NCBI RefSeq assembly: GCF_000296815.2
Contig: NZ_CAIT01000009.1
Location: 1,240,001 to 1,304,000, forward strand
DNA: 64,000 bases
Source of the DNA: Fibrisoma limi BUZ 3
GTDB taxonomy: Bacteria; Bacteroidota; Bacteroidia; Cytophagales; Spirosomataceae
Reading direction: 5' to 3'
Below are positions 45,470 through 54,872 of the stretch, piece by piece. Under the pieces are notes generated by a model. It ran no database searches and was not told where the DNA came from. It saw only the letters and a list, made by a program, of their open reading frames with translations. Position numbers and translations under genes: made by a program. Positions within the stretch are counted from its first letter, which is position 1, and every line of letters begins with the position of its first letter.

Positions 45470-46279
45470 ATGAAGTGTTTCTCGTCTTTGCTTTTTCTCG
45501 GTTGTATTGCCCACGTAGCGTCGGCTCAGATTGTTGAACAGCCCGACCCACTACGTCCCTCCACCCCTACTCCGGACAGCACGGCCACTGATTCTGTCAA
45601 AAGCCAGCCGGCCGCGCCGGTGACCCCCATTTTCCGCTATCGCCTGACCGCCGACGGCACCGTTACGGCCGGAAACGTAACGCGTACCCTGCTGCAACTG
45701 AGCAGCGCCATCGATTACGAATTAAGCCGCCAGATCAAGCTGTCGACTACGCCCTCGTTTGTGTTCGGCAAGCAGAATGGTATCCTGGCCGAACGCGAAT
45801 GGCTCGGCGACCTGCGGTCTACGTTCCGGTACGAAGACCGACTCTATTACCTGGCGTTCGGATCCTTCGAACGAAGTAACCTCCGCCGGATTTCAAAGCG
45901 CTGGACAGCTGCGGCCGGGATAGGCTACAAGCTGATTAACCGCAAACGGGCCTATCTGTCTCTTACCAACGTCATTCTGCAGGAACGCACCGACTTTGCG
46001 GAGTTAAACGATATCAACATTTTTCGGAATTCAGCCCGGTTGTTTGGCGAGTACACCTTTGGTGGAGACCGCTGGACCGTTACGCATACGGCTTTCTATC
46101 AACCAGCCCTCGGCCAGCGTAATATCCGCTGGAACGCAACGCTGAGCGTTCAGGTGAAGTTGTCTGCTTTGCTGAGCCTGCGTTCTACCGTGGCCAATGC
46201 CTACGAGAGCGTGGTAGTACCCGGCCGAAAAAACAATGATTTCCGGCTTACCGGTGGGTTTGTATTCGAGAAGAAATAA
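45470..46279 (+). CDS. DUF481 family outer-membrane barrel protein
   Basis: 269 residues: signal peptide (SSLLFLGCIAHVASAQ), Pro/Thr-rich spacer, then DUF481 (YRLTADGTVTAGNVTRTLLQ, GDLRSTFRYEDRLYYLAFGS, LRRISKRWTAAAGIGYKLIN), an outer-membrane beta-barrel family related to YdiY. Function is unknown. Ends 9 bases before the convergent LysM gene with no hairpin between. Confidence 0.82.
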   Translation: MKCFSSLLFLGCIAHVASAQIVEQPDPLRPSTPTPDSTATDSVKSQPAAPVTPIFRYRLTADGTVTAGNVTRTLLQLSSAIDYELSRQIKLSTTPSFVFGKQNGILAEREWLGDLRSTFRYEDRLYYLAFGSFERSNLRRISKRWTAAAGIGYKLINRKRAYLSLTNVILQERTDFAELNDINIFRNSARLFGEYTFGGDRWTVTHTAFYQPALGQRNIRWNATLSVQVKLSALLSLRSTVANAYESVVVPGRKNNDFRLTGGFVFEKK

Positions 46280-46288
46280 TCCGGGCGA

Positions 46289-47089
46289 CTATTGCTTGTC
46301 GGGGTACGGAATGATCAGTTTTTCGCCCCGGGCTGCGTAGTCTTTGGTTTTGCCGTTGGCTCGCATCAGGGCTTCCTTGCTGACGCCGTACTTCTGCGCC
46401 ACCACCCGCAGTACGTCGCCGGGCCCAACGGTGTGAACAGCCATGGCTTTGACTTTGAGCTTGGTCACCCCCGCTTTTACGTCCGTTTCTGATACGTTGG
46501 GATTCAGTTCTTTCAACGTGCTGACCTTCATGTTGTACCGACTGGCTACGCCATAGAAGGTTTCGCCGGCCCCAACCGTATGCGACGTAGCGACGCCACC
46601 GGGTTTGATCTTCGGCTTCTCAACAACCGGTTCCTCTTTCTTTTCGGCGGGTTTTTCGGCCTTGGGCTTTTCTTCCTTCGGGCGCTCCTCGGTTTTTTCA
46701 GCTTTGGGCTTTTCGACGGGCTTCTCCGATGCGGCCGCTTTCCCGGCCGTAGTTTCGCGGTTAGCTTCAGCAATTTCCTCGGCTGTGGCTACCGGTGCCT
46801 CGGCGGGTGGCTCCGCCTGCGACAGATCGACCGGGGCTGGCTGCGACGATGTATCAACTTCTTCGGGGGCCATCAGCATTTCCTGTTCGTTTTGCATGGC
46901 CAGGGGCTGCTGGGTCGTGTCGAGGGCTACGTTGGTTAGCTCTTCGGAGCCGTTGGTGTCGTCGGCAATGTACTCATAGCCAATGTACAGCAAAGCCGCA
47001 ATCAGGCCAACCAGCACAACCAGCGTAATAGCGGGCAGCGTTGAATTTCCGGCTGAACGTGAGTCTGAAGTTCGTTTTTCGGCTTCCAT
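46289..47089 (-). CDS. membrane-anchored protein with two LysM domains
   Basis: 266 residues. One membrane helix near the N-terminus (TLPAITLVVLVGLIAALLYI), an acidic and then Lys/Pro/Glu-rich linker (about 45-160), and two LysM repeats (about 165-212: SHTVGAGETFYGVASRYNMK; 215-262: VHTVGPGDVLRVVAQKYGVS). It likely reaches through the periplasm to bind peptidoglycan. Five bases separate it from the purE stop, so the two share a transcript. Confidence 0.85.
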   Translation of the reverse strand: MEAEKRTSDSRSAGNSTLPAITLVVLVGLIAALLYIGYEYIADDTNGSEELTNVALDTTQQPLAMQNEQEMLMAPEEVDTSSQPAPVDLSQAEPPAEAPVATAEEIAEANRETTAGKAAASEKPVEKPKAEKTEERPKEEKPKAEKPAEKKEEPVVEKPKIKPGGVATSHTVGAGETFYGVASRYNMKVSTLKELNPNVSETDVKAGVTKLKVKAMAVHTVGPGDVLRVVAQKYGVSKEALMRANGKTKDYAARGEKLIIPYPDKQ

Positions 47090-47094
47090 GTAGT

Positions 47095-47586
47095 TTATGG
47101 GTTAGGGGTAGCGGATAGCTGACGACTCATATCCGCTACTTTATCTTTAAGCTCTTCCTTGTATTGCAAAAGTTTCCGGGCCACGGCTTCGTCGGACGTT
47201 CCAACGATCTGAGCGGCCAGAATACCGGCGTTACGCGCCCCGTTCAATGCAACAGTAGCAACGGGCACACCGGATGGCATCTGTAGAATGGACAGCACCG
47301 AATCCCAGCCATCAATGGAATTGCTTGACTTGACAGGTACGCCGATCACGGGCAGGATTGTCAGGGAAGCCACCATGCCCGGCAGGTGAGCCGCCCCACC
47401 CGCTCCAGCGATGATGACTTTAAGCCCCCGATCGCGGGCTGACTTAGCGTAATCGACCATTTTTTCGGGCGTGCGATGCGCAGAAACTATATCCATTTCC
47501 CAGGCTACGCCCAGCTCGGTCAGGATGTCGGCGGCCTCCTGCATGACGCTGCGGTCGGAGAGGCTACCCATGATAATGCCTACCAT
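47095..47586 (-). CDS. purE: N5-carboxyaminoimidazole ribonucleotide mutase
   Basis: 163 residues from ATG 47586 (MVGIIMGSLSDRSVM); the longer frame starts with TTG. It moves the carboxyl group of N5-CAIR to C4, giving CAIR in purine synthesis. Signature: GSLSDRSVMQEA, SAHRTPEKMVDYA (active-site His), IAGAGGAAHLPGMVASLT, GVPVKSSNSIDGWDSVLSIL and GVPVATVALNGARNAG. First gene of a pair with the LysM gene. Confidence 0.95.
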   Translation of the reverse strand: MVGIIMGSLSDRSVMQEAADILTELGVAWEMDIVSAHRTPEKMVDYAKSARDRGLKVIIAGAGGAAHLPGMVASLTILPVIGVPVKSSNSIDGWDSVLSILQMPSGVPVATVALNGARNAGILAAQIVGTSDEAVARKLLQYKEELKDKVADMSRQLSATPNP

Positions 47587-47702
47587 TCGATCTGGTAACA
47601 ATGACTATATGCGAAATAACGCAGTTTACCGCATAGTTTGGTGGAGATACCGTAAAAATTATTCAAAAAAACCGGTTTCAATCGCTGTTCGGACGCCAGA
47701 AG

Positions 47703-47710
47703 TAAATTTG
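47703..47710 (+). promoter_or_regulatory. candidate -7 box TAAATTTG before the subtilase gene
   Basis: Exact TAnnTTTG about 130 bases before ATG 47840; no clear -33 box. Confidence 0.35.
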
Positions 47711-47839
47711 ACAAAGCAACCGTCGTATGCCTGACGGATACCGTCTATAAAACCCTGACTTTTATCGCTAAGTCAGCTATTTATCTGGTCCATTTCGTAC
47801 ATTCGTTGTCGGGTCAGAATCCAACCTGTCCTCTGTATT

Positions 47840-50800
47840 ATGCAACGGTGTCTACCCTTATTCATTGGTCTGCTTCTCTGGCTTCCGGCTATCCTGCATG
47901 CCCAGCCCCTGCCGCAGTATAGCGCTCGTGAACAAGCCCAGATAAACTCGCTTCAACAAACAATTCAACGGTACCGGGGCACAAATTACGAACGGGCTGT
48001 CAAACTAGCCCGGCAGCGAAATCGCCCACTCGAGGAACGTCGCCCCGACGGTACTACGCTGAAACTGCGGGGCGTCAGCCCACACGGTGAACTTCTCTAC
48101 GACGCTACGCACAGCGCGACACGGGCCGGCCAAAGTACCCGAACATCGGCCTTGTATGAAGGAGGCAGTTTAGGTGTGGCGCTGTCCGGCAAAACGCTCA
48201 CCGGCAAACTGGGCATCTGGGATGGTGGTAAGGTGCTGGACACACACATCGAGTTTAACGACGATACGTCGGGTAGCCGCGTGACCCAGGCAGACAATGC
48301 CACCACCAGCGACGTTCACGCCACCCACGTAGCTGGTATTCTGGTAGCCGCCGGTAAAAATACGCAGGTGAAAGGGATGGCCTTCGGCACCAACCTCCGG
48401 GCGTATGACTTTAACAACGACGATGCTGAAATGGCAGCAGCCGCTTCTAACCTGCTGGTTTCAAATCATTCGTACGGCGCTCAGGCGGGTTGGATTCTCA
48501 ACTCAAGCCGTCTTGGAGCCGCGCAGTGGGAATGGTGGGGCGATACAGCGATCAGTGCTACGGACGATTATAAATTCGGTTTTTACAATGAGGATGCCCG
48601 GAGTTGGGATCAGATCGCCCAGAATGCCCCCTACTACCTGATTGTTAAGTCGGCCGGTAATAGCCACGGCAGCAACGGCCCCGCTTCGGGTCAACCGCAT
48701 TACCTCGTCAGTCGCCGGACGATCAGCTATAACCCGCGAAAAGACCAGGACGGCTACGACCAGATCAGTACGTATGGCTGCGCCAAAAACATTCTGACCG
48801 TTGGGGCTATCAGCACGCTCTCGTTCGGATATAATCAGCCATCCGATGTCGCTATCTCCTCCTTCAGTAGCTGGGGCCCAACCGACGACGGCCGGATCAA
48901 GCCGGATATTGTCGGCGTTGGGGTTAGCGTACTGTCAACGAGCGCCAACGGTAATTCGGCCTATACGACCCTGAGCGGTACGTCCATGTCGTCGCCGAAC
49001 GTAGCGGGGTCGTTGCTGCTACTCCAGGAGCTGTTTTCGCAGCGGAACAGCGGCCGGTTCATGCGTTCATCTACGCTGAAAGCACTGGCCATCCACACGG
49101 CCGACGAAGCCGGTGATGCCCCCGGCCCGGATTACCGAAACGGCTGGGGCCTACTCAACGACGAAAAAGCGGGCCGGGTCATTCTGAACACGGATGCCAG
49201 CCACCTGCTCGACGAACGGACGCTGAATCAGGGCGAAACGTACACGTTGCCGGTGGTGGCTTCGGGCCGGGGACCGCTGGTCGTGACGATCTGCTGGACT
49301 GACCCGGCCGCGACGGTCGCTACCGCCACCCTGAACGACCGGACAATTAAGCTGGTCAATGACCTCGACATCCGCATCAGCGATGGTAGACAGCCCATTC
49401 TACCCTGGATACTGAACCCTGAACAGCCAACTCAGGCCGCTACGCGTGGCGACAATATCCGCGACAACGTAGAACAGATTGTAATTGACAATCCAATTCC
49501 AGGGAAAAGTTATACGCTCACCATTGGCCACAAAGGTACGCTGCAGGGCGGCAAGCAGGACCTTGCGCTACTCGTTAGCGGTATTGGCGGCAAAGCCTAT
49601 TGCGCAGCGACTCCCCCTACTGCAGGTAGCCGAATCGACCGGTTTCAATTCAGCAACGTAGATCAGCGCGGACCGGAAAACTGCGCTACGTATGGCGATT
49701 TTCTACAAACCATAGCCACCGTACAGGCCAGCCAGCAGGTTCCCCTCTCCCTGACGCTTGGGAACTGCGGCCAGGCCCGCAACGCCGTCGTTAAAGCCTT
49801 TGCCGACTGGAATCAGGATGGTGATTTTGACGACGCCGACGAAACGCTTGCTACGTCGGGTGTCCTGAATGGTTCGGCTACGTTCACGAGTGCAGTGGCC
49901 GTTCCGTCGTCGGTACAGAATGGGCAATTTATCCGGCTTCGTTTGGTGTCTGCCGATACCGACAATCCAGGTGCCGTAAGTGCCTGCGGTCCGGTGGCCA
50001 GCGGTCAGATTCAGGATTATCTGTTACGGGTAGTGCAAACCGCCAACGACGTAGGCGCTGTGGCGCTGGTTTCGCCCGAAGCTAATTTTTGCGGCCAGAC
50101 AAACTCTGACGTGTCGATTGCCGTGCGAATCCGGAATTTTGGTACAGCCGAACAACGTAATATTCCCGTTACGGTTCGCATTACCAACGCCCAGAATGCC
50201 GAGGTTACAAGCCTGACCGGTACGGTTGCGTCGGTGGCTGCGTTTCGCGAGAGCGTGCTGACCCTGAAAGCGCCGGCTAGTTCTCCGCTGGTTGCCGGGC
50301 AGACGTATCGGTTTACGGTAACGACGAGTCTTGGCCCTGATCAGAACAACGCGAACAACACGTTTACCGATGTCCGGACAACCGCTGCGGCTCCCAGCAA
50401 TGGGCAGTTTACGGTAACGCGCTGCGGCAACGACACGGCCTTCGTGCTCAGCAACACCGGCGGAGGTACAGCTTTCTGGTACGATGCGGCTTCGGGCAAT
50501 AATCTGCTGGGAGCGGGCAACCGGGTCGGAATTCGGCAACTACCGACCAGCGGGCAGTTCTACGCCGTCCTGAACGATTTTGGCGGAACACTTGGCCCGG
50601 TCGACAAAAAAGCGTTCGGGGGTGGTTCATACGCCGGCAACTTTGGTCCGGCTCCGCTCATCTCAACGCAGGTGCCGCTATTGCTTGAGAGTGCCCGGCT
50701 GTACATCGGGTCGGCCGGCCGCCTTACGTTCACGGTCCGCCGATACGATGAAACCGCCGTGTCGAGCGTCACGCTGGACGTGGTACCAACGCGCAACCAA

Positions 50801-51871
50801 AGCCTGACCGCCACCACTAACGGGCAACTGGTCGACGACCCCAACGACGCTGGTGCAGAATATCCGCTCAACCTACGGATTCCGTCGGCTGGTGATTATA
50901 AGATCACGATCGATTACGAAGATGGAGCCTCCATTTTCCGCAGCAACGTTGGCGTTAACGGCTTCCCCTATCAGCTTACCACCAGCAACGGTACCCCAAT
51001 TGTGACGATAAAAGGCTCTTTATTCAATACCGGCACTGGCATCGATACGCTTAAAAGCGCCTGGTATTACTTCTACAACCTGAAGGTTCGTTCGCTTGAC
51101 TGCCCCGCTCCCCAGCGGGTAGCCGTAGCCGTCAGCCCGGGAACCCCGGCAACCGCATCCATCACTGTGAATGGTTCGACAACCATCTGCCAGGGTGCCA
51201 ATGTGACCTTGCTGGCCAATGCAGGCGAAGGCTTATCGTATCAGTGGCTACGCGACGGACGCGCTATCTCGGGAGCTACCAGCAATACACTACGGGCCAC
51301 CACGTCGGGCAGCTATGCCGTGCAGGTAACCAGCACGTGCCTGCCCGTTACGTCCACGGCCGTGGCGGTATCGGTGCGTACACCGCAGACGCCAACCATT
51401 ACGGTAGACGGCTTTACGCTGGTATCCAATGCACCGGCGGGTAATCAATGGTTTCTCGATGGGGTTCCCATTCCCGGAGCTACGTCTCAAACGTACGTAG
51501 TGGTGCAGACGGGGCGCTATTCCGTACGGGGTAATGTGAACGGTTGTGGCGAAAGCCTTTCCAATGAAGTGTATCTGGCAATTCTGGCTACGGAGCCTGA
51601 TCCTGACAGTGGTTCGCTGACGGTGTATCCAAACCCGGCCATCAACCAGGTGACCGTTACGTTCTTAACCCAGGCGGCTCTGAAGCAACCCCCAACGGTC
51701 CAACTGATCGACAGCCGGGGTAGCCTGATCCGAACCGCGCCATTACAACGGGATGGCAAAGCTTACTCGGCTCAGTTACCAGTAGCTGACTTACCGGGGG
51801 GCACGTTCTTCGTGACAGTACGGACGGCGCCGGACCAACCCCTTCAGGTAAAACGTCTTCGCAAACAGTAA
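47840..51871 (+). CDS. S8 subtilisin-like serine peptidase with T9SS sorting domain
   Basis: 1343 residues. Signal peptide (LFIGLLLWLPAILHAQ), short N-terminal region, then the S8 domain: catalytic Asp in GIWDGGK (about 128), His in HATHVAGIL (about 163), Ser in LSGTSMSSPNVAGS (about 382). A P-domain-like beta region, a GEVED domain (about 600-735: FADWNQDGDFDDADE), CARDB-like and Ig-like repeats follow, and the C-terminus is a type A sorting domain (YPNPAINQVTVTF). Secreted through the outer membrane by T9SS, probably cell-surface proteolysis. Confidence 0.93.
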   Translation: MQRCLPLFIGLLLWLPAILHAQPLPQYSAREQAQINSLQQTIQRYRGTNYERAVKLARQRNRPLEERRPDGTTLKLRGVSPHGELLYDATHSATRAGQSTRTSALYEGGSLGVALSGKTLTGKLGIWDGGKVLDTHIEFNDDTSGSRVTQADNATTSDVHATHVAGILVAAGKNTQVKGMAFGTNLRAYDFNNDDAEMAAAASNLLVSNHSYGAQAGWILNSSRLGAAQWEWWGDTAISATDDYKFGFYNEDARSWDQIAQNAPYYLIVKSAGNSHGSNGPASGQPHYLVSRRTISYNPRKDQDGYDQISTYGCAKNILTVGAISTLSFGYNQPSDVAISSFSSWGPTDDGRIKPDIVGVGVSVLSTSANGNSAYTTLSGTSMSSPNVAGSLLLLQELFSQRNSGRFMRSSTLKALAIHTADEAGDAPGPDYRNGWGLLNDEKAGRVILNTDASHLLDERTLNQGETYTLPVVASGRGPLVVTICWTDPAATVATATLNDRTIKLVNDLDIRISDGRQPILPWILNPEQPTQAATRGDNIRDNVEQIVIDNPIPGKSYTLTIGHKGTLQGGKQDLALLVSGIGGKAYCAATPPTAGSRIDRFQFSNVDQRGPENCATYGDFLQTIATVQASQQVPLSLTLGNCGQARNAVVKAFADWNQDGDFDDADETLATSGVLNGSATFTSAVAVPSSVQNGQFIRLRLVSADTDNPGAVSACGPVASGQIQDYLLRVVQTANDVGAVALVSPEANFCGQTNSDVSIAVRIRNFGTAEQRNIPVTVRITNAQNAEVTSLTGTVASVAAFRESVLTLKAPASSPLVAGQTYRFTVTTSLGPDQNNANNTFTDVRTTAAAPSNGQFTVTRCGNDTAFVLSNTGGGTAFWYDAASGNNLLGAGNRVGIRQLPTSGQFYAVLNDFGGTLGPVDKKAFGGGSYAGNFGPAPLISTQVPLLLESARLYIGSAGRLTFTVRRYDETAVSSVTLDVVPTRNQSLTATTNGQLVDDPNDAGAEYPLNLRIPSAGDYKITIDYEDGASIFRSNVGVNGFPYQLTTSNGTPIVTIKGSLFNTGTGIDTLKSAWYYFYNLKVRSLDCPAPQRVAVAVSPGTPATASITVNGSTTICQGANVTLLANAGEGLSYQWLRDGRAISGATSNTLRATTSGSYAVQVTSTCLPVTSTAVAVSVRTPQTPTITVDGFTLVSNAPAGNQWFLDGVPIPGATSQTYVVVQTGRYSVRGNVNGCGESLSNEVYLAILATEPDPDSGSLTVYPNPAINQVTVTFLTQAALKQPPTVQLIDSRGSLIRTAPLQRDGKAYSAQLPVADLPGGTFFVTVRTAPDQPLQVKRLRKQ

Positions 51872-51920
51872 TCACGCCCATCAACTCTGGCACAGATTGT
51901 CATGTAGTGGTACATAAGAC

Positions 51921-51957
51921 AGGCCCGGCACTCGCATCTGGTAGCAGCGCCGGGCCT
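51921..51957 (+). terminator. hairpin after the subtilase gene
   Basis: AGGCCCGGC (51921-51929) pairs perfectly with GCCGGGCCT (51949-51957), with a 19-base loop; weak T tract. Confidence 0.5.
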
Positions 51958-51983
51958 GATCGTTTGCCCAAAAACAAAACAAC

Positions 51984-52002
51984 CCACCATCACTGATGGG
52001 GG
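51984..52002 (-). terminator. minus-strand hairpin with T-rich tail
   Basis: CCACCATCA (51984-51992) and TGATGGGGG (51994-52002) are inverse copies at 8 of 9 positions. The A-rich bases at 51970-51982 give a T-rich tail on the minus strand. Confidence 0.5.
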
Positions 52003-52188
52003 CTGTCTGATTTACTCAACGTTATGAAAAATCTAATATCGTGTATCGGTTGTCAGGAGACGGTGGTATCGGAAAGCCTACAAATCAATTACTTGTTATT
52101 TGCTAAACCTTATTACAAAGATAAACTCACTTTACTAACTACAGATTGAAATTGCGTTAAAAAGTGACGATAAAAATTAAAAGTAGTT

Positions 52189-52209
52189 AAAAAATCGTTT
52201 TATCAAAAC
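52189..52209 (-). terminator. weak terminator after the deacetylase gene
   Basis: Minus-strand GTTTTGATAAAAC stem (52197-52209) followed by a T6 run (52189-52195). Short AT-rich stem. Confidence 0.35.
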
Positions 52210-52237
52210 GCACAGGCTGGCACCACCAGTCAGTTCC

Positions 52238-53032
52238 TTATTGTCTGGCTTGCTGGACCTTTATAAATTCAGCTACGTCAACCATCGGTGCTATCCAAAT
52301 ATCCTTCTCGTGCTGCTTCAGATACCTCAGCAGTTGACGATGCGCCGGCAATGAAACGTTGAGGCCGTGCCCGCCCCCTACGCCGTGAAACAGAAACACC
52401 AGCAATCCCTGCTTTCCTTCGGCTTGTTTAACCTGGGCAATCAGTTCCTCGCCCGACTGGCCGTTTACCATGTAGCTATTGATGTTGTATAAATCAACTT
52501 TGTCAGCACTGGTTATGGCCGGGGATACTCCCCTTGCGCCAACAAATGCATTTTTCATGCCGTCGATGTAGGGCACCCCACCAATTTTTGTATCTCCGCA
52601 GGGATAGGCAAATGTTCGTTTGGTTTTGCCATCAATAGCGGTCAACAGCGTACTCATCGTCCGGATATCATCCGTAATTCGGCGTAGGGTGTACTTTGTC
52701 AGGTCATAGTCCGGTTTTACGAACTCCCGGCCGGGCCGACCACCTTCGCAGGGGTGCGTCAACGTATGGTTGCCCAGTTCGTGACCGTGTGCAGCCGCAG
52801 ACCGCCAGGCCGGAATCTGCGCCTGTAGCCCACCAAAATCGGCGATGTAGAACGTTGCTTTCAGACCAAGCGAATCCAGAGCTGGAATTGCTTTCGTGAT
52901 GTGTTCAGTCAATGCGTCGTCGTAGGTTAATACGACCGCACATTTTTTACCCTTCCAGGAAGCCTTGTTTTGCGCACTCGCGGCCAAGATCAGGGTGTTC
53001 GACAACACCAGCCATACGATCCATTTTTTCAT
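52238..53032 (-). CDS. secreted polysaccharide deacetylase (NodB homology)
   Basis: 264 residues from ATG 53032; the frame is open to 53329, but the signal peptide (KKWIVWLVLSNTLILAASAQ) fixes this start. NodB-type motifs: CAVVLTYDDALTEH (metal Asp and catalytic base), GHELGNHTLTHPCEG (His ligands), TFAYPCGDTK, and FLFHGVGGG. It removes N- or O-acetyl groups from a glycan in the periplasm or outside; substrate unknown. Divergent from a small secreted protein gene. Confidence 0.88.
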   Translation of the reverse strand: MKKWIVWLVLSNTLILAASAQNKASWKGKKCAVVLTYDDALTEHITKAIPALDSLGLKATFYIADFGGLQAQIPAWRSAAAHGHELGNHTLTHPCEGGRPGREFVKPDYDLTKYTLRRITDDIRTMSTLLTAIDGKTKRTFAYPCGDTKIGGVPYIDGMKNAFVGARGVSPAITSADKVDLYNINSYMVNGQSGEELIAQVKQAEGKQGLLVFLFHGVGGGHGLNVSLPAHRQLLRYLKQHEKDIWIAPMVDVAEFIKVQQARQ

Positions 53033-53192
53033 GGTGCTCAGGATATTTCCAGATAAAGCATCATTATGCCATAATCTCATGCTTTTGCCTTTTACAGATT
53101 GATCTTCTGCTAACTTATCGCAGTACGTACTAAGCAACGCTTTATGCATTTTGGGTATCTTTATCATCATACGGATAAAGCCTTTCCATATC

Positions 53193-53531
53193 ATGAAAAC
53201 GTTAGGTATGTTACTCATACTGATGACCGTTGGCTGCTGGTTGGTACAAGCGCAGTCGGTGCAGCCCACGCCTAAGCAACCAGCCCTGTCCGACTCGACG
53301 AAACTCTCCCGGCCTCCGGTATTTTCCATGGGTACGGCGTTCTATCGAAAGGCTGGCGATCCTGCCAACGTAGTACGTGCCGAATTGGACAACATGCCCA
53401 TCAAAATTCCGGATTCGTCACAGCAGTACAGGATGCAGAACTCATACAACCGATACGGTAATCCGCCCCAGAATCGAGTAGAAGAGCTACTGCCTAAGAA
53501 CTTACAAATACCCTCTCCCAAACGAAAATAA
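53193..53531 (+). CDS. small secreted protein of unknown function
   Basis: 112 residues from ATG 53193, where a signal peptide begins (GMLLILMTVGCWLVQAQ); the upstream in-frame start at 53151 would spoil it. The mature part is polar, Pro/Asn/Arg-rich (TPKQPALSDSTKLSRPPVFS, MQNSYNRYGNPPQNRVEELL) and probably little folded. No family recognised. Ends at a strong terminator. Confidence 0.6.
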   Translation: MKTLGMLLILMTVGCWLVQAQSVQPTPKQPALSDSTKLSRPPVFSMGTAFYRKAGDPANVVRAELDNMPIKIPDSSQQYRMQNSYNRYGNPPQNRVEELLPKNLQIPSPKRK

Positions 53532-53557
53532 ACTTACTTATCAACGCTATTCAAGCG

Positions 53558-53591
53558 CAACGCCCGGCTTTTGTAGTAAAGCCGGGCGTTG
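53558..53591. terminator. 14-bp perfect hairpin, bidirectional terminator
   Basis: CAACGCCCGGCTTT (53558-53571) pairs with AAAGCCGGGCGTTG (53578-53591), between convergent genes. Confidence 0.82.
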
Positions 53592-53614
53592 TTTATCACG
53601 TACAAATACGTTGA

Positions 53615-54688
53615 TTAAGCCGTCGCGCCTTCTTTCAGGCGTTCGGCATTTTCGGCGATGCGAAGCTGCTCGATAAATTCGTCGATGTCGCCGTCCATAA
53701 CAGCCGGCAGGTTGTAAACCGTCAGGCCAATCCGGTGATCGGTTACGCGGCTCTGGGGATAGTTGTATGTCCGAATTTTATCGGAACGGTCGCCACTGCC
53801 CACCATCGTTTTCCGTTGTGAAGCAATGGCGTCGTTGTGTTTCTGTAATTCGATTTCATACAGCCGGGAACGTAGTACCGTCAGGGCCTTTTCGAGGTTT
53901 TTCAACTGCGAGCGTTCATCCTGGCACTGCACAACGAGCCCCGTTGGAAGGTGCGTAAGCCGCACGGCCGAGTACGTCGTGTTAACCGACTGACCACCGG
54001 CTCCGGACGAACAGAACGTATCTTTCCGGATGTCGTTCATATTCAGGTCAACGTCCACCTCTTCGGCTTCGGGCAGTACAGCCACGCTGGCCGCCGACGT
54101 ATGAATCCGCCCCTGGGTTTCGGTAGCGGGGACCCGCTGCACCCGGTGAACGCCCGACTCAAACTTCAGTTTGCCGTACACGTCCTCGCCTTCTACCTCG
54201 GCAATGATTTCCTTGTAGCCGCCCGACGTACCTTCGGTATAATCGACGAGCGACATCCGCCAGCCCATCCGGTCGCAGAAACGCTGATACATCCGGAACA
54301 GATCGCCCGCGAAAATGGCCGCTTCGTCGCCACCCGTACCACCCCGAATTTCGAGGATCACGTTCTTGCTGTCGTTCGGGTCTTTCGGGATCAGCATCTC
54401 CTTCAGGGTTTCTTCCAGCGTTTCCCGGCGGGGAACCAACTCGTCCAGCTCCGCCTTGGCTAGTTCGCGAAAATCTTCGTCTTTCTCCGTCGCGATGATT
54501 TTCTTGGCATTGTCGATCTCTTCCAGCAGTTGGGTATAGGCCCGGTACTGGACAACGATCTTTTCTAAATCTTTATATTCTTTGCTCAACTTCATGAACC
54601 GCTTCTGGTCAGATACGACCTCAGGCTGCACAATCTGCTGCGCAACCTCATCGAAGCGTTCACGAATGGCTTCTAACTGATCAAGCAT
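53615..54688 (-). CDS. prfA: peptide chain release factor 1
   Basis: 357 residues. Reads UAA and UAG in the ribosomal A site and hydrolyses peptidyl-tRNA. Seen: the peptide-anticodon loop in RVPATETQGRIHTS (the PAT-like tripeptide of RF1), and SGAGGQSVNTTYSAVRLTH with the GGQ catalytic loop. N-terminal helical domain complete from MLDQLEAIRERFDEVAQQI. Upstream lie a direct repeat and a TAnnTTTG box. Confidence 0.96.
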   Translation of the reverse strand: MLDQLEAIRERFDEVAQQIVQPEVVSDQKRFMKLSKEYKDLEKIVVQYRAYTQLLEEIDNAKKIIATEKDEDFRELAKAELDELVPRRETLEETLKEMLIPKDPNDSKNVILEIRGGTGGDEAAIFAGDLFRMYQRFCDRMGWRMSLVDYTEGTSGGYKEIIAEVEGEDVYGKLKFESGVHRVQRVPATETQGRIHTSAASVAVLPEAEEVDVDLNMNDIRKDTFCSSGAGGQSVNTTYSAVRLTHLPTGLVVQCQDERSQLKNLEKALTVLRSRLYEIELQKHNDAIASQRKTMVGSGDRSDKIRTYNYPQSRVTDHRIGLTVYNLPAVMDGDIDEFIEQLRIAENAERLKEGATA

Positions 54689-54696
54689 AATTGTAG

Positions 54697-54720
54697 GGAC
54701 GTTAGATACTGGACGTTAGA
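54697..54720. repeat. direct repeat GGACGTTAGA (two copies)
   Basis: Copies at 54697-54706 and 54711-54720, 14-base period, in the prfA leader. The core ACGTTAG also appears in the inverted repeat at 8564. Confidence 0.6.
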
Positions 54721-54759
54721 ACCGCTCAACGCAAAACAAGTCTACCGCCACTTGAAGGA

Positions 54760-54767
54760 CAAAAGTA
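54760..54767 (-). promoter_or_regulatory. prfA: candidate -7 box TACTTTTG for prfA
   Basis: Minus-strand TACTTTTGTCC, about 70 bases before the prfA ATG; same core as the purM and phosphate transporter boxes. Confidence 0.5.
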
Positions 54768-54872
54768 CGAAATTTCGACCAGTTGGCAGTTTCCTTGCCG
54801 TATGTGCAACCAAGCGGCAAACCGAACTGTTTTTTACAAAATAACCCATCTTCGGCCGTCAGGCTTTTGCGT

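Larger units (their letters stand above)
51872..52237. other. 366-base intergenic region between convergent genes
   Basis: Contains three stem-loops (51921, 51984, 52189) and is AT-rich from about 52060 on. No gene or structured RNA recognised. Confidence 0.6.

Noticed and set aside
46580-46979. Phe/Leu/Gly-rich frames opposite the LysM gene
   Set aside because: They arise from the Lys/Glu/Pro-rich linker read on the other strand.
52238-53329. 363-residue deacetylase using the long open frame
   Set aside because: The first 99 residues look random and precede a clean signal peptide at 53032.
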